The notes: generated from the sequence alone by a model not told the origin. Numbered from the stretch's first letter, positions 26,760 through 36,191 are shown. The stretch is 64,000 bases of DNA from Aquimarina mytili (GCF_016735115.1 NZ_JAERQJ010000002.1:434001-498000), one strand, 5' to 3'. Numbers and translations are program-made.

Positions 26760-27044
26760 CTATAGCGATATTACTCCCTCTACTTTTGCAGCAACCTCTT
26801 TATATTTAAGAATTACTTCGTCAGGATTTTTCATACGTACATTTATAGAAACGCTGGTGTACTTCCCGTTTTTCGATTTTTTGGTACTGATCACCGCTCC
26901 AAGATTATCAAATATAGCTTCAATCTGTTTAATTTTAGAAGCATCTGTAGGCACTATAAATTTATACAAATATGCAGTTGGCCAAAGTGCAGTATCAGAC
27001 AATTGCGCTTTTAATTTTTTATAAAACTCTTCAGGATCATTCAT
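26760..27044 (-). CDS. DUF493 (YbeD-like) protein
   Basis: A 94-residue small ferredoxin-like (ACT-like) protein: FKFIV-type first strand (YLYKFIVPTDASK), a helix (QIEAIFDNLGA), then STKKSKNGKYTSVSINVRMKNPDEVILKYKEV. Members such as E. coli YbeD are likely small regulatory or binding proteins of unknown ligand. A -7 box TATATTTG reads toward it at 27070-27077 on the minus strand (a perfect TAnnTTTG match), without a clear -33 TTG. Confidence 0.85.
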   Translation of the reverse strand: MNDPEEFYKKLKAQLSDTALWPTAYLYKFIVPTDASKIKQIEAIFDNLGAVISTKKSKNGKYTSVSINVRMKNPDEVILKYKEVAAKVEGVISL

Positions 27045-27131
27045 ATTCTTTAATAAGCAAATTTCAAGCCAAATATACGTGTTCTGATTTATAAAACCAT
27101 TGCTAAATCATAAACTGTTCATGAATCTTTT

Positions 27132-27749
27132 TTAAGAAGAAAGCTTACCTTGAACTAAAGTATTATATTCTTTTTTGGTATCAATGTCTATGCCTTTATG
27201 AAAAGCAGAAACAGACTTGGTTTCTTTTTTATACTTTTTAATAATATATCGCGCACCATAATCAGATTTTAGATAAGATAATTCATCAAAATAATATTTC
27301 GGAAAAATTGCTGGCGCTCCTAGTTTATCCTTTAAATCTGTAGCTACAATATACTTAGAATTAGTTTCAAATTCAGAAATTAGATTTTTAAAATGCGTTG
27401 TATCTATCAATGGCTGATCCACTAATGAAACTAATACCGCATCAAACATCAATTTTTCTTGTATTATTGTTTTAATTGCCACTTGTATTGATGATCCCAT
27501 TCCTTTCTTCCAATCTTCATTTTTTATTATAGTAATCGGAAAATGATGTATTCGTTCATAAATCGAATCATAATATGCTCCTAAAACCACAAATACCGAA
27601 ACATCTTCTATTCTTAAAGCTTCTTGTATCGCATGACCTATAAGTGTTGTGCCTTTCCAAGGTAATAATTGTTTAGGTTCTCCCATTCTACTTGAATTAC
27701 CCGCAGCGAGAATAACATGAGCCACTTTAAGTTTTTGGTGAGAAGACAT
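27132..27749 (-). CDS. Molybdenum cofactor nucleotidyltransferase (MocA-like)
   Basis: A 205-residue MobA/MocA-like NTP transferase. The N-terminal signature LAAGNSSRMGEPKQLLPW gives the nucleotide-binding loop and lysine, and SLVDQPLID carries the metal-binding aspartate. In this operon, next to XdhC and a molybdenum hydroxylase, it probably adds CMP to molybdopterin (MCD cofactor), as MocA does. The ATG at 27749 gives a normal N-terminus; in-frame ATGs at 27776 and 27788 would lengthen it and increase overlap with xdhC. With this start the overlap is 23 bp, showing tight coupling. Confidence 0.85.
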   Translation of the reverse strand: MSSHQKLKVAHVILAAGNSSRMGEPKQLLPWKGTTLIGHAIQEALRIEDVSVFVVLGAYYDSIYERIHHFPITIIKNEDWKKGMGSSIQVAIKTIIQEKLMFDAVLVSLVDQPLIDTTHFKNLISEFETNSKYIVATDLKDKLGAPAIFPKYYFDELSYLKSDYGARYIIKKYKKETKSVSAFHKGIDIDTKKEYNTLVQGKLSS

Positions 27750-28797
27750 GTCTACTTTTTCTTTTATGATCATCATGAATCGCCCCATCTTTTTGCTGTA
27801 GGGGTATGGGATTTTGATTTCTACAAACAGATAAAATCTCTGCTATTATTGAAATAGCAATCTCTTGCGGTGTTTCTGCCCCTAAATTTAATCCTGCTGG
27901 TCCATGAATAGCCTCTAAAAACTCATCCCTAATTTCTGGATAATATTCTATAAATGCCGTCAGAAGTTTTTCTCGACGACGTGCAGGCCCTAAGAGACCT
28001 ATATATATTGGCGCATACTCTTTTATAGCCTGAAGGTATAATAAATCCTTTGCAAAATTATGAGTCATCAGAATGATTGCTGTTTGATGATCTACATGAC
28101 TAATTTTTAAATCTTCAGGAGAAAGATTATACACTTTGCTTGCTCCCGGAAATTCATTTAGCCGTTTAGGGTTTTTAGGAGAACCAATTATTTCGATTTC
28201 CCAACCTGTTGCTGATGCCAGTTGGCATAATTGAACTGCGTCATGTTCGGTTCCTATAATTACTAGACGAAAACAAGGTTGCATCTTTCTTTGAAAGCTT
28301 TCTAAAAGAGTTTGATGAGATATAGTTTCAAAATCCAAAGTATTTGAAAAGGGAAATTCTTGACCAGTTTTAAACCGAACAATAGACCCCATATCAATAG
28401 TACTTTGTTCTTTTTTGTGATACAAAGATGTAATTTCAAATGGTGCCCTTGTTGCAAGTTGTCGTTGAATTACAGCAATTACTTTTTCATCAATATCAAA
28501 AGTTTCAATCAAGATATATAATACTCCTTCACACCCCAAACGATATTTACCATCATACGTCATGATTTTAGGAATACCTGTTTCAAAAACAGATTGTGCC
28601 TGTCTAAAAACTTCTTTTTCTACACAACCGCCACTAACTGCCCCTTTTGAAACACCATTCTTAAGAATGAGCATACCAACACCAGGCCTCCTATAAGAAG
28701 AACCTTCAACATCAACTACTGTAGCCATAACAGCAGGAATACCCTGCTGCCTGGCAATAGTATACGATTCAATAATTTCTTTAAACTCGTGCGTCAT
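27727..28797 (-). CDS. xdhC: XdhC/CoxI-family molybdenum cofactor insertion protein
   Basis: A 356-residue maturation factor for xanthine-dehydrogenase-family enzymes. The N-terminal XdhC/CoxI domain has the conserved EGSSYRRPGVGMLI and KGAVSGGCVEKEV motifs (about 27-60; the cysteine is implicated in binding sulfurated cofactor). The C-terminal Rossmann-type domain includes LRLVIIG-like and LLGPARRREKLL stretches (about 175-330). It is 11 bp downstream of the catalytic-subunit gene and overlaps the nucleotidyltransferase gene, forming a complete assembly operon. Confidence 0.9.
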   Translation of the reverse strand: MTHEFKEIIESYTIARQQGIPAVMATVVDVEGSSYRRPGVGMLILKNGVSKGAVSGGCVEKEVFRQAQSVFETGIPKIMTYDGKYRLGCEGVLYILIETFDIDEKVIAVIQRQLATRAPFEITSLYHKKEQSTIDMGSIVRFKTGQEFPFSNTLDFETISHQTLLESFQRKMQPCFRLVIIGTEHDAVQLCQLASATGWEIEIIGSPKNPKRLNEFPGASKVYNLSPEDLKISHVDHQTAIILMTHNFAKDLLYLQAIKEYAPIYIGLLGPARRREKLLTAFIEYYPEIRDEFLEAIHGPAGLNLGAETPQEIAISIIAEILSVCRNQNPIPLQQKDGAIHDDHKRKSRHVFSPKT

Positions 28798-28808
28798 ATC
28801 AACTACTT

Positions 28809-30962
28809 CTACCCTAAAGGTGCTTTAGCTTTCATATGCTTTACGAAAGGCTGCTTGTATAGTCGTATTCCTTTTGCTGCTTTAATTGCATTAGCAATAG
28901 CAGCACCAGCAGGAGGTAACGTTGGCTCTCCTAGCCCTGTTGGAGCAATATCATTTTCTATAAAATGAGTTTCAATAACAGGAGTTTCATTAATACGTAT
29001 TAAGCGATAGGTATTAAAATTTTTATCTATGGGTTCTCCATCTTTAAATGAAAAATCACCATACATTGCATGTCCTATACCATCTATAACTCCTCCTTCA
29101 ATTTGATTTCTAGCTCCTAAAGGATTTACAACAATTCCGCAATCAACTACGCATGTAACTTTCTTTACTACAGGAGTGTCATTTTCTAAGACAACATCAG
29201 CAACTTCGGCTACATGAGTATTATGGCAATAGTATGCACTAAAACCTTGAAAAACTCCTTCTTTGGCATTTCCCCATCCGGATTTCTCTACAGCTACTTT
29301 AATCACTTCTTCCAATCGTTCTGGTGAATATTGGATTCGCTCATCTGTAGTACCTTTTACTTTTTGAAGTAAATCCAATCGAAGTTTAATTCGATCAATT
29401 TCAAGTATTTCTGCTAATTCATCAAAGAAACTCTGTTCTGCAAATGATAAAAAGTTGGTATATGGTGCACGCCAGGCCCCTGTAGTTATATTACTATCAT
29501 AAGCGGCAACGTCTACCTGGTAGTTTTCGATAGCGCCTGCGGGGAAAAAGTTAGGAATTAACCCATACATATTGGTATTTACCGAGGCTTCTTTAAGGTG
29601 GTATCCGGTGATTTGTCCGTCTTTAATTGATGCGCTAATTTTATATTTTATAGAGGGTCTATATATACCTGCAGACATATCATCCTCTCTAGAGTACACT
29701 ACTTTTACCGGTTTTTTAGCTAAATTAGATATTTCAGCCGCTTCTAAAGCAAAATCTCCATATAAACGTCTTCCAAAACCGCCTCCCATTCTAGTCATTT
29801 CAACAGAAACATCTTTAACATCTCTCTCTAATAATTCGGCAACTCTGCTAGCCGTTCGAGCAGGAGTCTGTATAGGACCAACTAATCTAACTTTTTCTGC
29901 AGTAACATCTGCAAAGAAATTCATAGGTTCCATACAGTTATGAGGTAAAAATGGAGATTCATAAGTTCTTTCTATAACTTGATCAGCCCCGGCAAATGCT
30001 TTTTTCACATCTCCATCAGCTCGCAGGGTTTTAAACTCTTTACCATTCAGAAGGTCGGTAAGTATTTTGTTATGCTCTTCGGTACTTTCTAATTTTGAAT
30101 CAGACGTCCAATTTGCATTCAAAGCTTTCTTTCCTTGCATGGCTGTCCAAGTATCTTTTGCCAAAACTGCAATCTTATCACCAAATTTCACCACATCATT
30201 TACACCCGATATTGCTTTTGCTGCCGTATCGTCAAAATCAACCAGTTTCTTACCAAATGCAGGCGGTCTCAATACCGAAGCTATTAGCATATTATCTTCT
30301 TTGTAATCCAAACCAAATAGAGGTTTACCAGTAATAATTTTATCGATATCAACATTATAGGCATCTGTACCAATGATTTTGAAGTCTTTAGGATCCTTTA
30401 AGGTTACATTTTCTGGAACCTGAAGATTAGCTGCTTCTTTTACTACCTCTCCATATCCTAATTTTTCTCCTTTCGAATTGGTGATTACTCCATTATTAGT
30501 TTTGCACTCTGAAGCATCTACACCCCATTTGGCTGCAGCGGCGTTAATCAACATTTGCTTAGCCGTGGCACCAGTTTGTCGTAAAGGTTCCCAGCCATGT
30601 CGTATAGATTGACTACCTCCAGCTACTTGTCGGGTGAAATTTTTGGTATCCAAAGCACCCTGCACTACATGGACATTTTCCCACAAAACATCTAACTCCT
30701 CTGCAATAAGCATAGGCATAGACGTTTTAACCCCTTGTCCTATTTCTGGATTAGGAGAAAAAATTGTTACCATACCATTATCCGCTATTTTAATAAAAGC
30801 ATTAAAATCATTAAAATTGAGTTGAGATATATCCACAGGAGGAGTAGCTTCTGGTTTGCAAGCTTGAAATAAATTAAACCCAATTAACATTCCGCCACCA
30901 GCTAAAGCCGATGTTCTTATAAAAGACCTTCTACTGAAGGAAGGTGATACTATATTTTTCAT
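28809..30962 (-). CDS. Xanthine-dehydrogenase-family molybdopterin-binding subunit (IorB-like), Tat-exported
   Basis: Catalytic subunit (717 residues) of a two-subunit molybdenum hydroxylase related to isoquinoline 1-oxidoreductase and periplasmic aldehyde oxidoreductases. The N-terminus has a twin-arginine signal (SRRSFIRTS) with a hydrophobic stretch ending in FQAC, so it may be a Tat-exported lipoprotein anchored in a membrane. MGGGFGRR and QSIRHGWE contact the cofactor, and GLGEPTLPPAGAAIANAI near 685-702 carries the catalytic glutamate. The [2Fe-2S] subunit gene is 20 bp upstream. Substrate is unknown; aldehydes or N-heterocycles are likely. Confidence 0.9.
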   Translation of the reverse strand: MKNIVSPSFSRRSFIRTSALAGGGMLIGFNLFQACKPEATPPVDISQLNFNDFNAFIKIADNGMVTIFSPNPEIGQGVKTSMPMLIAEELDVLWENVHVVQGALDTKNFTRQVAGGSQSIRHGWEPLRQTGATAKQMLINAAAAKWGVDASECKTNNGVITNSKGEKLGYGEVVKEAANLQVPENVTLKDPKDFKIIGTDAYNVDIDKIITGKPLFGLDYKEDNMLIASVLRPPAFGKKLVDFDDTAAKAISGVNDVVKFGDKIAVLAKDTWTAMQGKKALNANWTSDSKLESTEEHNKILTDLLNGKEFKTLRADGDVKKAFAGADQVIERTYESPFLPHNCMEPMNFFADVTAEKVRLVGPIQTPARTASRVAELLERDVKDVSVEMTRMGGGFGRRLYGDFALEAAEISNLAKKPVKVVYSREDDMSAGIYRPSIKYKISASIKDGQITGYHLKEASVNTNMYGLIPNFFPAGAIENYQVDVAAYDSNITTGAWRAPYTNFLSFAEQSFFDELAEILEIDRIKLRLDLLQKVKGTTDERIQYSPERLEEVIKVAVEKSGWGNAKEGVFQGFSAYYCHNTHVAEVADVVLENDTPVVKKVTCVVDCGIVVNPLGARNQIEGGVIDGIGHAMYGDFSFKDGEPIDKNFNTYRLIRINETPVIETHFIENDIAPTGLGEPTLPPAGAAIANAIKAAKGIRLYKQPFVKHMKAKAPLG

Positions 30963-30982
30963 TATGTGAAGATTTAAATGGG

Positions 30983-31444
30983 TTAGCTCATTTTACTAGC
31001 AGCAAGTTCCACAGCTTTTTCAATTCTATTGTAAGATGCACACCTACATATATTTCCACTCATTGCATCTCTGATTTCTGTTTTGCTAGGGCTTGCATTT
31101 TGATTTAGAAATGCTGTCGCAGACATAATTTGTCCTGCCTGGCAATATCCACATTGAGGTACATCAATTTCTTTCCAGGCCTGTTGAACAGGGTGAGAAG
31201 TATCTTCAGAAATTCCTTCGATAGTGGTAATTTCCATTTCCTCTACCATAGAAACCTTGAGTAGACAACTTCTAGTAGCCGATCCATCGACATGAACGGT
31301 ACATGCACCACATTGGCCTATACCACAGCCAAATTTTGTTCCAACCATATCTAAATGATCTCTAAGCACCCACAAAAGAGGGGTGTCCTGATCTGCTTCA
31401 ACAGCTTGTGACTGCCCATTTATTTTTAAATTGTATACTGGCAT
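30983..31444 (-). CDS. [2Fe-2S] subunit of molybdenum hydroxylase (IorA-like)
   Basis: A 153-residue electron-transfer subunit with two iron-sulfur clusters. A plant-type ferredoxin domain binds one through Cys40, Cys45, Cys48 and Cys60 (FGCGIGQCGACTVHVDG); the helical C-terminal domain binds the other through Cys98, Cys101, Cys133 and Cys135 (CGYCQAGQ, NICRCASY). It has no export signal of its own, so it is presumably carried through Tat with the twin-arginine-bearing catalytic subunit. First gene of the operon iorA-iorB-xdhC-mocA. Confidence 0.93.
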   Translation of the reverse strand: MPVYNLKINGQSQAVEADQDTPLLWVLRDHLDMVGTKFGCGIGQCGACTVHVDGSATRSCLLKVSMVEEMEITTIEGISEDTSHPVQQAWKEIDVPQCGYCQAGQIMSATAFLNQNASPSKTEIRDAMSGNICRCASYNRIEKAVELAASKMS

Positions 31445-31623
31445 GAGTTTTCGTTTTTTGATTTATGTTTAACTAGTCTAAATAAAGTAATTATCGGTTG
31501 TTCGCTATTGAAGTTACTAAAAATTCACTTTCACAAATTCAACTTTAACAGAGCTTTATACTTCTCTTAATAGTATTTTTAAAATCCTTTTATAATTCCG
31601 AAATTTGTATCAAAATTATTCCT

Positions 31624-32181
31624 TTGACAAAGAAAAGAATTGTAATTACCGGTGCACCGGGAACAGGTAAAACTTCTGTTATCATCAAACTTGAAGAATC
31701 AAAATTCTACTGTTTTCATGAAGTGATACGAACTATGACGCAAGAAGCAAAGAAAAATAACGGCTCTAACACTATGGTTTCAAACCCAATAGTTTCTGTT
31801 TCTGATCCGTATGAGTTTAATACCAAAATCCTTAATGCAAGAATACAACAGTTTAAAGACGGGTTATCAAAAGATAATGAGGTATTGTTTTATGATCGAG
31901 GTATCCCCGATGTACTAGCTTATATGGATTATTTTGAGCAACAGTATGAAAACCATTTCATAAACGAATGCAAGAAGCATGTGTATGATCATGTCTTTAT
32001 ACTACCTCCCTGGAAAGAGATATACGTATCTGATGAAGAACGTTTTGAGAGTTTTGAGCAGGCCGAAGAGATTCATCATCATTTGTTGAACACATATACC
32101 AAATTGGGATACAATTGTATAGAAGTCCCTTTTGGTACCGTTACAGAGCGTAATACATTCATTCTAAAAAACATACTATAG
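31624..32181 (+). CDS. AAA-family ATPase/kinase-like protein
   Basis: A 185-residue P-loop protein with Walker A GAPGTGKT (residues 10-17) and a compact nucleoside-kinase-like layout with FYDRGIPDVLAYMDYF near 92-107 as probable Walker B/substrate region. It matches the AAA_28-type predicted ATPases, which are thought to be kinases or transferases of unknown substrate. No in-frame ATG precedes the P-loop; the TTG at 31624 fits nine residues before Walker A. The stop codon is one base before the recQ start, so the two are translationally coupled. Confidence 0.85.
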   Translation: MTKKRIVITGAPGTGKTSVIIKLEESKFYCFHEVIRTMTQEAKKNNGSNTMVSNPIVSVSDPYEFNTKILNARIQQFKDGLSKDNEVLFYDRGIPDVLAYMDYFEQQYENHFINECKKHVYDHVFILPPWKEIYVSDEERFESFEQAEEIHHHLLNTYTKLGYNCIEVPFGTVTERNTFILKNIL

Positions 32182-32182
32182 A

Positions 32183-34084
32183 TTGATCAAAACTCCACTC
32201 CAAATATTACAACAGTATTGGAAATATGATAGTTTCAAACCATTACAGGAAGAAATTATTGATTCGGTTTTATTAGGTCAAGATACTTTTGCATTGTTGC
32301 CAACTGGAGGTGGAAAATCTGTTTGTTTTCAGGTACCGGCACTAATAAAAGAAGGAATATGCGTCGTAATTTCGCCTTTAATTGCTTTAATGCATGATCA
32401 GGTACAAAACCTTCAACAAAAAGGCATTAAGGCAATAGCACTCCCCAGTGGAATAAAATATTCAGAATTAGATACTCTTCTCGACAACTGCATCTATGGA
32501 AATTACAAATTTTTATATCTCTCTCCTGAACGCCTTCAGCAAGAAATTGTAAAAGAGCGGTTACGCCAAATGAATGTTAACCTGATTGCCATTGACGAAG
32601 CCCACTGTATATCCCAATGGGGTAATGATTTTAGACCATCTTATAAAAAGATTAAAATTCTAAGGGAAATACATCCAACGGTGCCCATGATAGCCTTAAC
32701 AGCTTCTGCAACCACAAATGTGGTTCAAGACATTGTTGTTGAATTGGATCTTTTTCAACCCCAACTTTTAAAGCAATCATTTTTTAGACCCAATTTAGGA
32801 TATTGGGTAGAACAGGTAACTGATAAAAATTATAAGCTTACTCAGATTCTTGAAAAACACCCGGGAACATCAATTATATATGTACGAAACCGAAGAGCAA
32901 CCATTGAATTGAGTGAGTTTCTTCATTCTCATGGTATAACAGCGACATATTATCATGGAGGTGTTGACGAAAAAGATAAGGCAGAACGATTTAAGCAATG
33001 GGTAAATGAAGAAGTACGAGTAATGATTGCTACCAATGCCTTTGGGATGGGGATAGACAAACCTAATGTGCGCACTGTGATTCATTACAACGTACCTGAA
33101 AGTATTGAGAGTTATTTCCAGGAAGCTGGTAGAGCTGGACGCGACGGAAAAGAATCCTTTGCTTTTTTGTTAAAAAACCAGAATGACAACACGCGATTAA
33201 ACAATCAATTTATAAAAGTATTGCCTAGTGTAGACACCGTAAAATTAGTCTATAGAAAATTGTGCAATTATTTTCAGATATCTTACGGAGAAGGAGAACA
33301 ATCCACACATGATTTTAATTTTAATGCCTTTTGCAAAACCTATGAACTAAATACGTTAACCTCATACAATACTCTGCAGTTTCTGGATCGTTGTGGTGTG
33401 ATTAGGTTTATGCAACGGTACACAAAAAAAAGTGCCATACACATTTTAGTAACCGGAAATCATCTTCTGGATTTTTTAAAAAACAATTCACAATACGAAT
33501 TAGTTACTAAATCTATACTGAGAACATACGGCGGTGTTTTTGATGAAGAGGTAGATATTAATCTTTCTCTTTTAGCTTCAAAAATTGGGACCTCAGAAAC
33601 AGAAATAATACATGTATTAAATAAGCTAAAAGACGCTGAATTAATTGAGTTTAACTATAAAGTTTTTGATGCCGAAATAATCTTCTTAATGCCAAGAGAA
33701 GATGACCATACTGTTAACCGTATAAAACATCATCTTTTAGAGCAAAACAAGTCCAAAATACAGAAAGTAGATGCGATAATACAGTATACAGAAAACACAA
33801 CAACTTGCAAAAGCAGGTTATTACTTCGCTATTTTGGAGAGCAGGACACTAAAGATTGTGGTATTTGTAGTTTTTGTATGACTACAAAATCAAATACAAG
33901 TAAAATTGATGTAAACAAAATTCAAGAGGATATTATAAGGCTTTTACAAGAAAAAAAATTATCTTCAAGGGATTTGATTTCTAAATTAAACTACCCCGAA
34001 AAAATAACATTAGAAGTATTGCGAGCAATGAACGAACACCAAATCATAACAATTAATCACGACAACAACTATCAATTAGTATAA
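32183..34084 (+). CDS. recQ: RecQ-family ATP-dependent DNA helicase
   Basis: A 633-residue superfamily 2 3'-5' helicase for recombination and replication-fork repair. It has motif I TGGGKS (41-46), DEAH box (138-141, in IDEAHCISQWGNDFR), the ATNAFGMGIDKPNVR and QEAGRAGRDG motifs IV-VI, and a RecQ zinc-binding region with CKSRLLLRYFGE, CGIC and SFC near 540-570. A winged-helix region follows, and there is no clear HRDC domain. Its start is a TTG one base after the preceding stop; no ATG is available nearby. fmt begins 2 bp after its stop. Confidence 0.93.
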   Translation: MIKTPLQILQQYWKYDSFKPLQEEIIDSVLLGQDTFALLPTGGGKSVCFQVPALIKEGICVVISPLIALMHDQVQNLQQKGIKAIALPSGIKYSELDTLLDNCIYGNYKFLYLSPERLQQEIVKERLRQMNVNLIAIDEAHCISQWGNDFRPSYKKIKILREIHPTVPMIALTASATTNVVQDIVVELDLFQPQLLKQSFFRPNLGYWVEQVTDKNYKLTQILEKHPGTSIIYVRNRRATIELSEFLHSHGITATYYHGGVDEKDKAERFKQWVNEEVRVMIATNAFGMGIDKPNVRTVIHYNVPESIESYFQEAGRAGRDGKESFAFLLKNQNDNTRLNNQFIKVLPSVDTVKLVYRKLCNYFQISYGEGEQSTHDFNFNAFCKTYELNTLTSYNTLQFLDRCGVIRFMQRYTKKSAIHILVTGNHLLDFLKNNSQYELVTKSILRTYGGVFDEEVDINLSLLASKIGTSETEIIHVLNKLKDAELIEFNYKVFDAEIIFLMPREDDHTVNRIKHHLLEQNKSKIQKVDAIIQYTENTTTCKSRLLLRYFGEQDTKDCGICSFCMTTKSNTSKIDVNKIQEDIIRLLQEKKLSSRDLISKLNYPEKITLEVLRAMNEHQIITINHDNNYQLV

Positions 34085-34086
34085 AA

Positions 34087-35037
34087 ATGATGAGAGACTT
34101 ACGAATCATATTTATGGGAACTCCAGATTTTGCTGTAGAAACCTTAAAATCAATAATAGAAAACGATTATAATGTAGTTGGTGTTATTACTGCTCCAGAT
34201 AAACCAGCAGGTAGAGGAAGAAAACTTAAAGCCTCTGCAGTTAAAGAATATGCTTTATCCAAAAATCTTAATGTATTACAACCCACCAATCTAAAAGATG
34301 AAGGTTTTCTTGAAGAATTAAAATCGCTACAAGCAAACCTAAACATTGTGGTTGCCTTTAGAATGCTACCAAAATCAGTATGGAATATGCCAGAATATGG
34401 CACTTTTAATTTACATGCCTCATTGCTACCAAATTACAGAGGGGCGGCACCTATTAATTGGACTATTATAAATGGAGAACAAAAAACAGGCATTACAACA
34501 TTTTTTATTGACGAAAAAATAGATACCGGACATATCATCCTGCAAAAAGAGGTTGATATTGATAATAATGATACAGCAGGCATTCTGCATGATAAACTCA
34601 TGATCGAAGGAGCAGAATTAGTAATCCAAACCATTAAAATAATAGAAACTAATACTATTGAAGTTAAACCCCAGCCAAAAGACATTAGTTTTAAGACAGC
34701 CTATAAACTAAATCGTGACAACACGAAGATTGATTGGAAAAAAAATATTTATACCATTAATAATTTGATTAGGGGTTTGAGTCCATACCCTGCTGCCTGG
34801 TGTGTATTACATAATAAAGGAGAAGATCATAACATAAAAATATATAATGCTAAACCCATAGAAGAAGCCCATAACTTTGACATTGGAAAAGTAATTATTG
34901 AAGATTCGACTTTAAAAGTCGCAGTAGAAAATGGATATATTATTGTTGATAAACTTCAACTTCCTGGAAAAAAGGCTATGGAATCTAAAGCATTATTAAA
35001 TGGATATACTTTTTACCGAGATGCAAGAATGTCCTGA
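34087..35037 (+). CDS. fmt: Methionyl-tRNA formyltransferase
   Basis: Formylates Met-tRNA(fMet) for initiation. The 316-residue protein has the 10-formyl-THF binding core with the catalytic Asn108, His110 and Asp146 (FNLHASLLPNYRGAAP; DEKIDTGHI), and the N-terminal IIFMGTPDFAV. The C-terminal OB-like domain is present (LSPYPAAW to the end). It follows recQ by 2 bp, forming a three-gene run with the AAA gene. A tandem ATGATG start is present; the first ATG is used here. Confidence 0.96.
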   Translation: MMRDLRIIFMGTPDFAVETLKSIIENDYNVVGVITAPDKPAGRGRKLKASAVKEYALSKNLNVLQPTNLKDEGFLEELKSLQANLNIVVAFRMLPKSVWNMPEYGTFNLHASLLPNYRGAAPINWTIINGEQKTGITTFFIDEKIDTGHIILQKEVDIDNNDTAGILHDKLMIEGAELVIQTIKIIETNTIEVKPQPKDISFKTAYKLNRDNTKIDWKKNIYTINNLIRGLSPYPAAWCVLHNKGEDHNIKIYNAKPIEEAHNFDIGKVIIEDSTLKVAVENGYIIVDKLQLPGKKAMESKALLNGYTFYRDARMS

Positions 35038-35139
35038 AATACTAGTGTAACCGAGGTTTAAAAATTAATAAAAATGATCATTGTTTATTAACAATCGCCT
35101 TGAGTTATCAACAAATGCCCGTATTTACTAGGCTAATCC

Positions 35140-35169
35140 TTGCATGAATCATAAATCCGTATAAATTTG
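35140..35169 (+). promoter_or_regulatory. Bacteroidota sigma-70-type promoter for HU
   Basis: TTG at 35140-35142 and TAAATTTG at 35162-35169, with exactly 19 nt between, match the Bacteroidota consensus TTG-N19-TAnnTTTG. Transcription would start near 35176, leaving about 49 nt of leader before the ATG at 35225. Confidence 0.8.
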
Positions 35170-35224
35170 TAAAGCGTTTAACATAAAGATTGGTTTAACC
35201 AACAATTAATTTAAAAACAGAATT

Positions 35225-35497
35225 ATGAACAAAACAGAATTAATCGATGCAATGGCAGCTGACGCTGGAATCACTAAAGCAGCGGCTAAAAAAGCCTTAG
35301 AATCTTTTTTAGGAAACGTTGAAGGTACTCTTAAAAAAGGAGGACGTGTTTCTTTAGTAGGTTTCGGATCTTGGTCAGTTTCTAGAAGAGCTGCAAGAGA
35401 AGGTAGAAACCCACAAACTGGAAAGACTATCAAAATCGCTGCTAAAAACGTTGTGAAGTTTAAGGCTGGTGCTGATTTATCTAGTTCAGTAAACTAA
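35225..35497 (+). CDS. hup: HU-type DNA-binding protein
   Basis: A 90-residue nucleoid protein of the HU/IHF family, bending DNA as a dimer. It has the N-terminal NKTELIDAMA helix, GGRVSLVGFGSWSVSRRAAREGRNPQTGK carrying the DNA-intercalating beta arm with the Pro of RNPQTG, and the AAKNVVKFKAG C-terminal strand. GC-richer, highly expressed-looking codon use and a near-consensus promoter suit an abundant protein. A strong terminator follows, so it is monocistronic. Confidence 0.95.
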   Translation: MNKTELIDAMAADAGITKAAAKKALESFLGNVEGTLKKGGRVSLVGFGSWSVSRRAAREGRNPQTGKTIKIAAKNVVKFKAGADLSSSVN

Positions 35498-35520
35498 TCA
35501 GTCCGTTTTCGATATTATTT

Positions 35521-35548
35521 AAAAAGCTCCCAAAATTGGGAGCTTTTT
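35521..35548 (+). terminator. Intrinsic terminator after HU
   Basis: A strong hairpin of AAAAGCTCCCAA against TTGGGAGCTTTT, with a run of seven T after the GC part. It lies 24 bp beyond the HU stop codon. Confidence 0.9.
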
Positions 35549-35630
35549 TTATGGTTTTTCTACAAAAACAGCCGAACTACTTTGATTATTAGAAATAATT
35601 ATTTAGCTTTAAGATAATCAAAACCATCGT

Positions 35631-36191
35631 ATGATATCACTTCAACCCTCAAAAGGACATCTGTTAGTTGCTGAGCCTTCCATAATTGGAGATGTATCAT
35701 TTAATCGCTCTGTAGTTCTTTTAGCAGATCATAGTGAACAGGGATCTATTGGTTTTATAATGAACAAACCTTTAGAGTATTCTCTGGCTGATCTTGTGCC
35801 AGATATTGAAGCCGATTTCAAAATATATAATGGTGGACCCGTAGAGCAAGATAACCTTTATTTTATCCATAAAGTACCTGATTTAGTTCCTAATAGTGTA
35901 GAGATCTCTGGTGGGATTTATTGGGGTGGTGATTTCTCTATTGTATCAAAATTAATTGCCGAAAATAAAATCACCTCTAACGAGATCCGATTTTTTCTGG
36001 GATACTCTGGCTGGGATTCTGAACAACTAAACCAAGAACTCGAGGCTAATTCGTGGGTAATTGTAGAAAACAACTATAAAAAGAACATCTTCGGAAAATC
36101 TTATGATACCTTCTGGAAAGAAAAAATGATCGAATTAGGAGGCGAATATATGCTTTGGTCTAATGCTCCAGAAAATCCTACATATAATTAA
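35631..36191 (+). CDS. YqgE/AlgH family (UPF0301) protein
   Basis: A 186-residue cytoplasmic protein of the YqgE/AlgH family, recognised by the opening GHLLVAEPSIIGDVSFNRSVVLL, GSIGFIMNKPL (about 46-55), YNGGPVEQDNLYFIH, and FFLGYSGWDSEQLNQEL (about 121-138). AlgH was linked to alginate regulation in Pseudomonas, but the general function is unknown. It ends in a 4-nt convergent overlap with the aminotransferase gene on the other strand. Confidence 0.93.
   Translation: MISLQPSKGHLLVAEPSIIGDVSFNRSVVLLADHSEQGSIGFIMNKPLEYSLADLVPDIEADFKIYNGGPVEQDNLYFIHKVPDLVPNSVEISGGIYWGGDFSIVSKLIAENKITSNEIRFFLGYSGWDSEQLNQELEANSWVIVENNYKKNIFGKSYDTFWKEKMIELGGEYMLWSNAPENPTYN

Noticed and set aside
31470..31490. A second copy of the acyl-CoA operon palindrome upstream of iorA (TTTAACTAGTCTAAA)
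   Set aside because: It matches only the core ACTAGT and has imperfect arms; expected by chance in AT-rich DNA.
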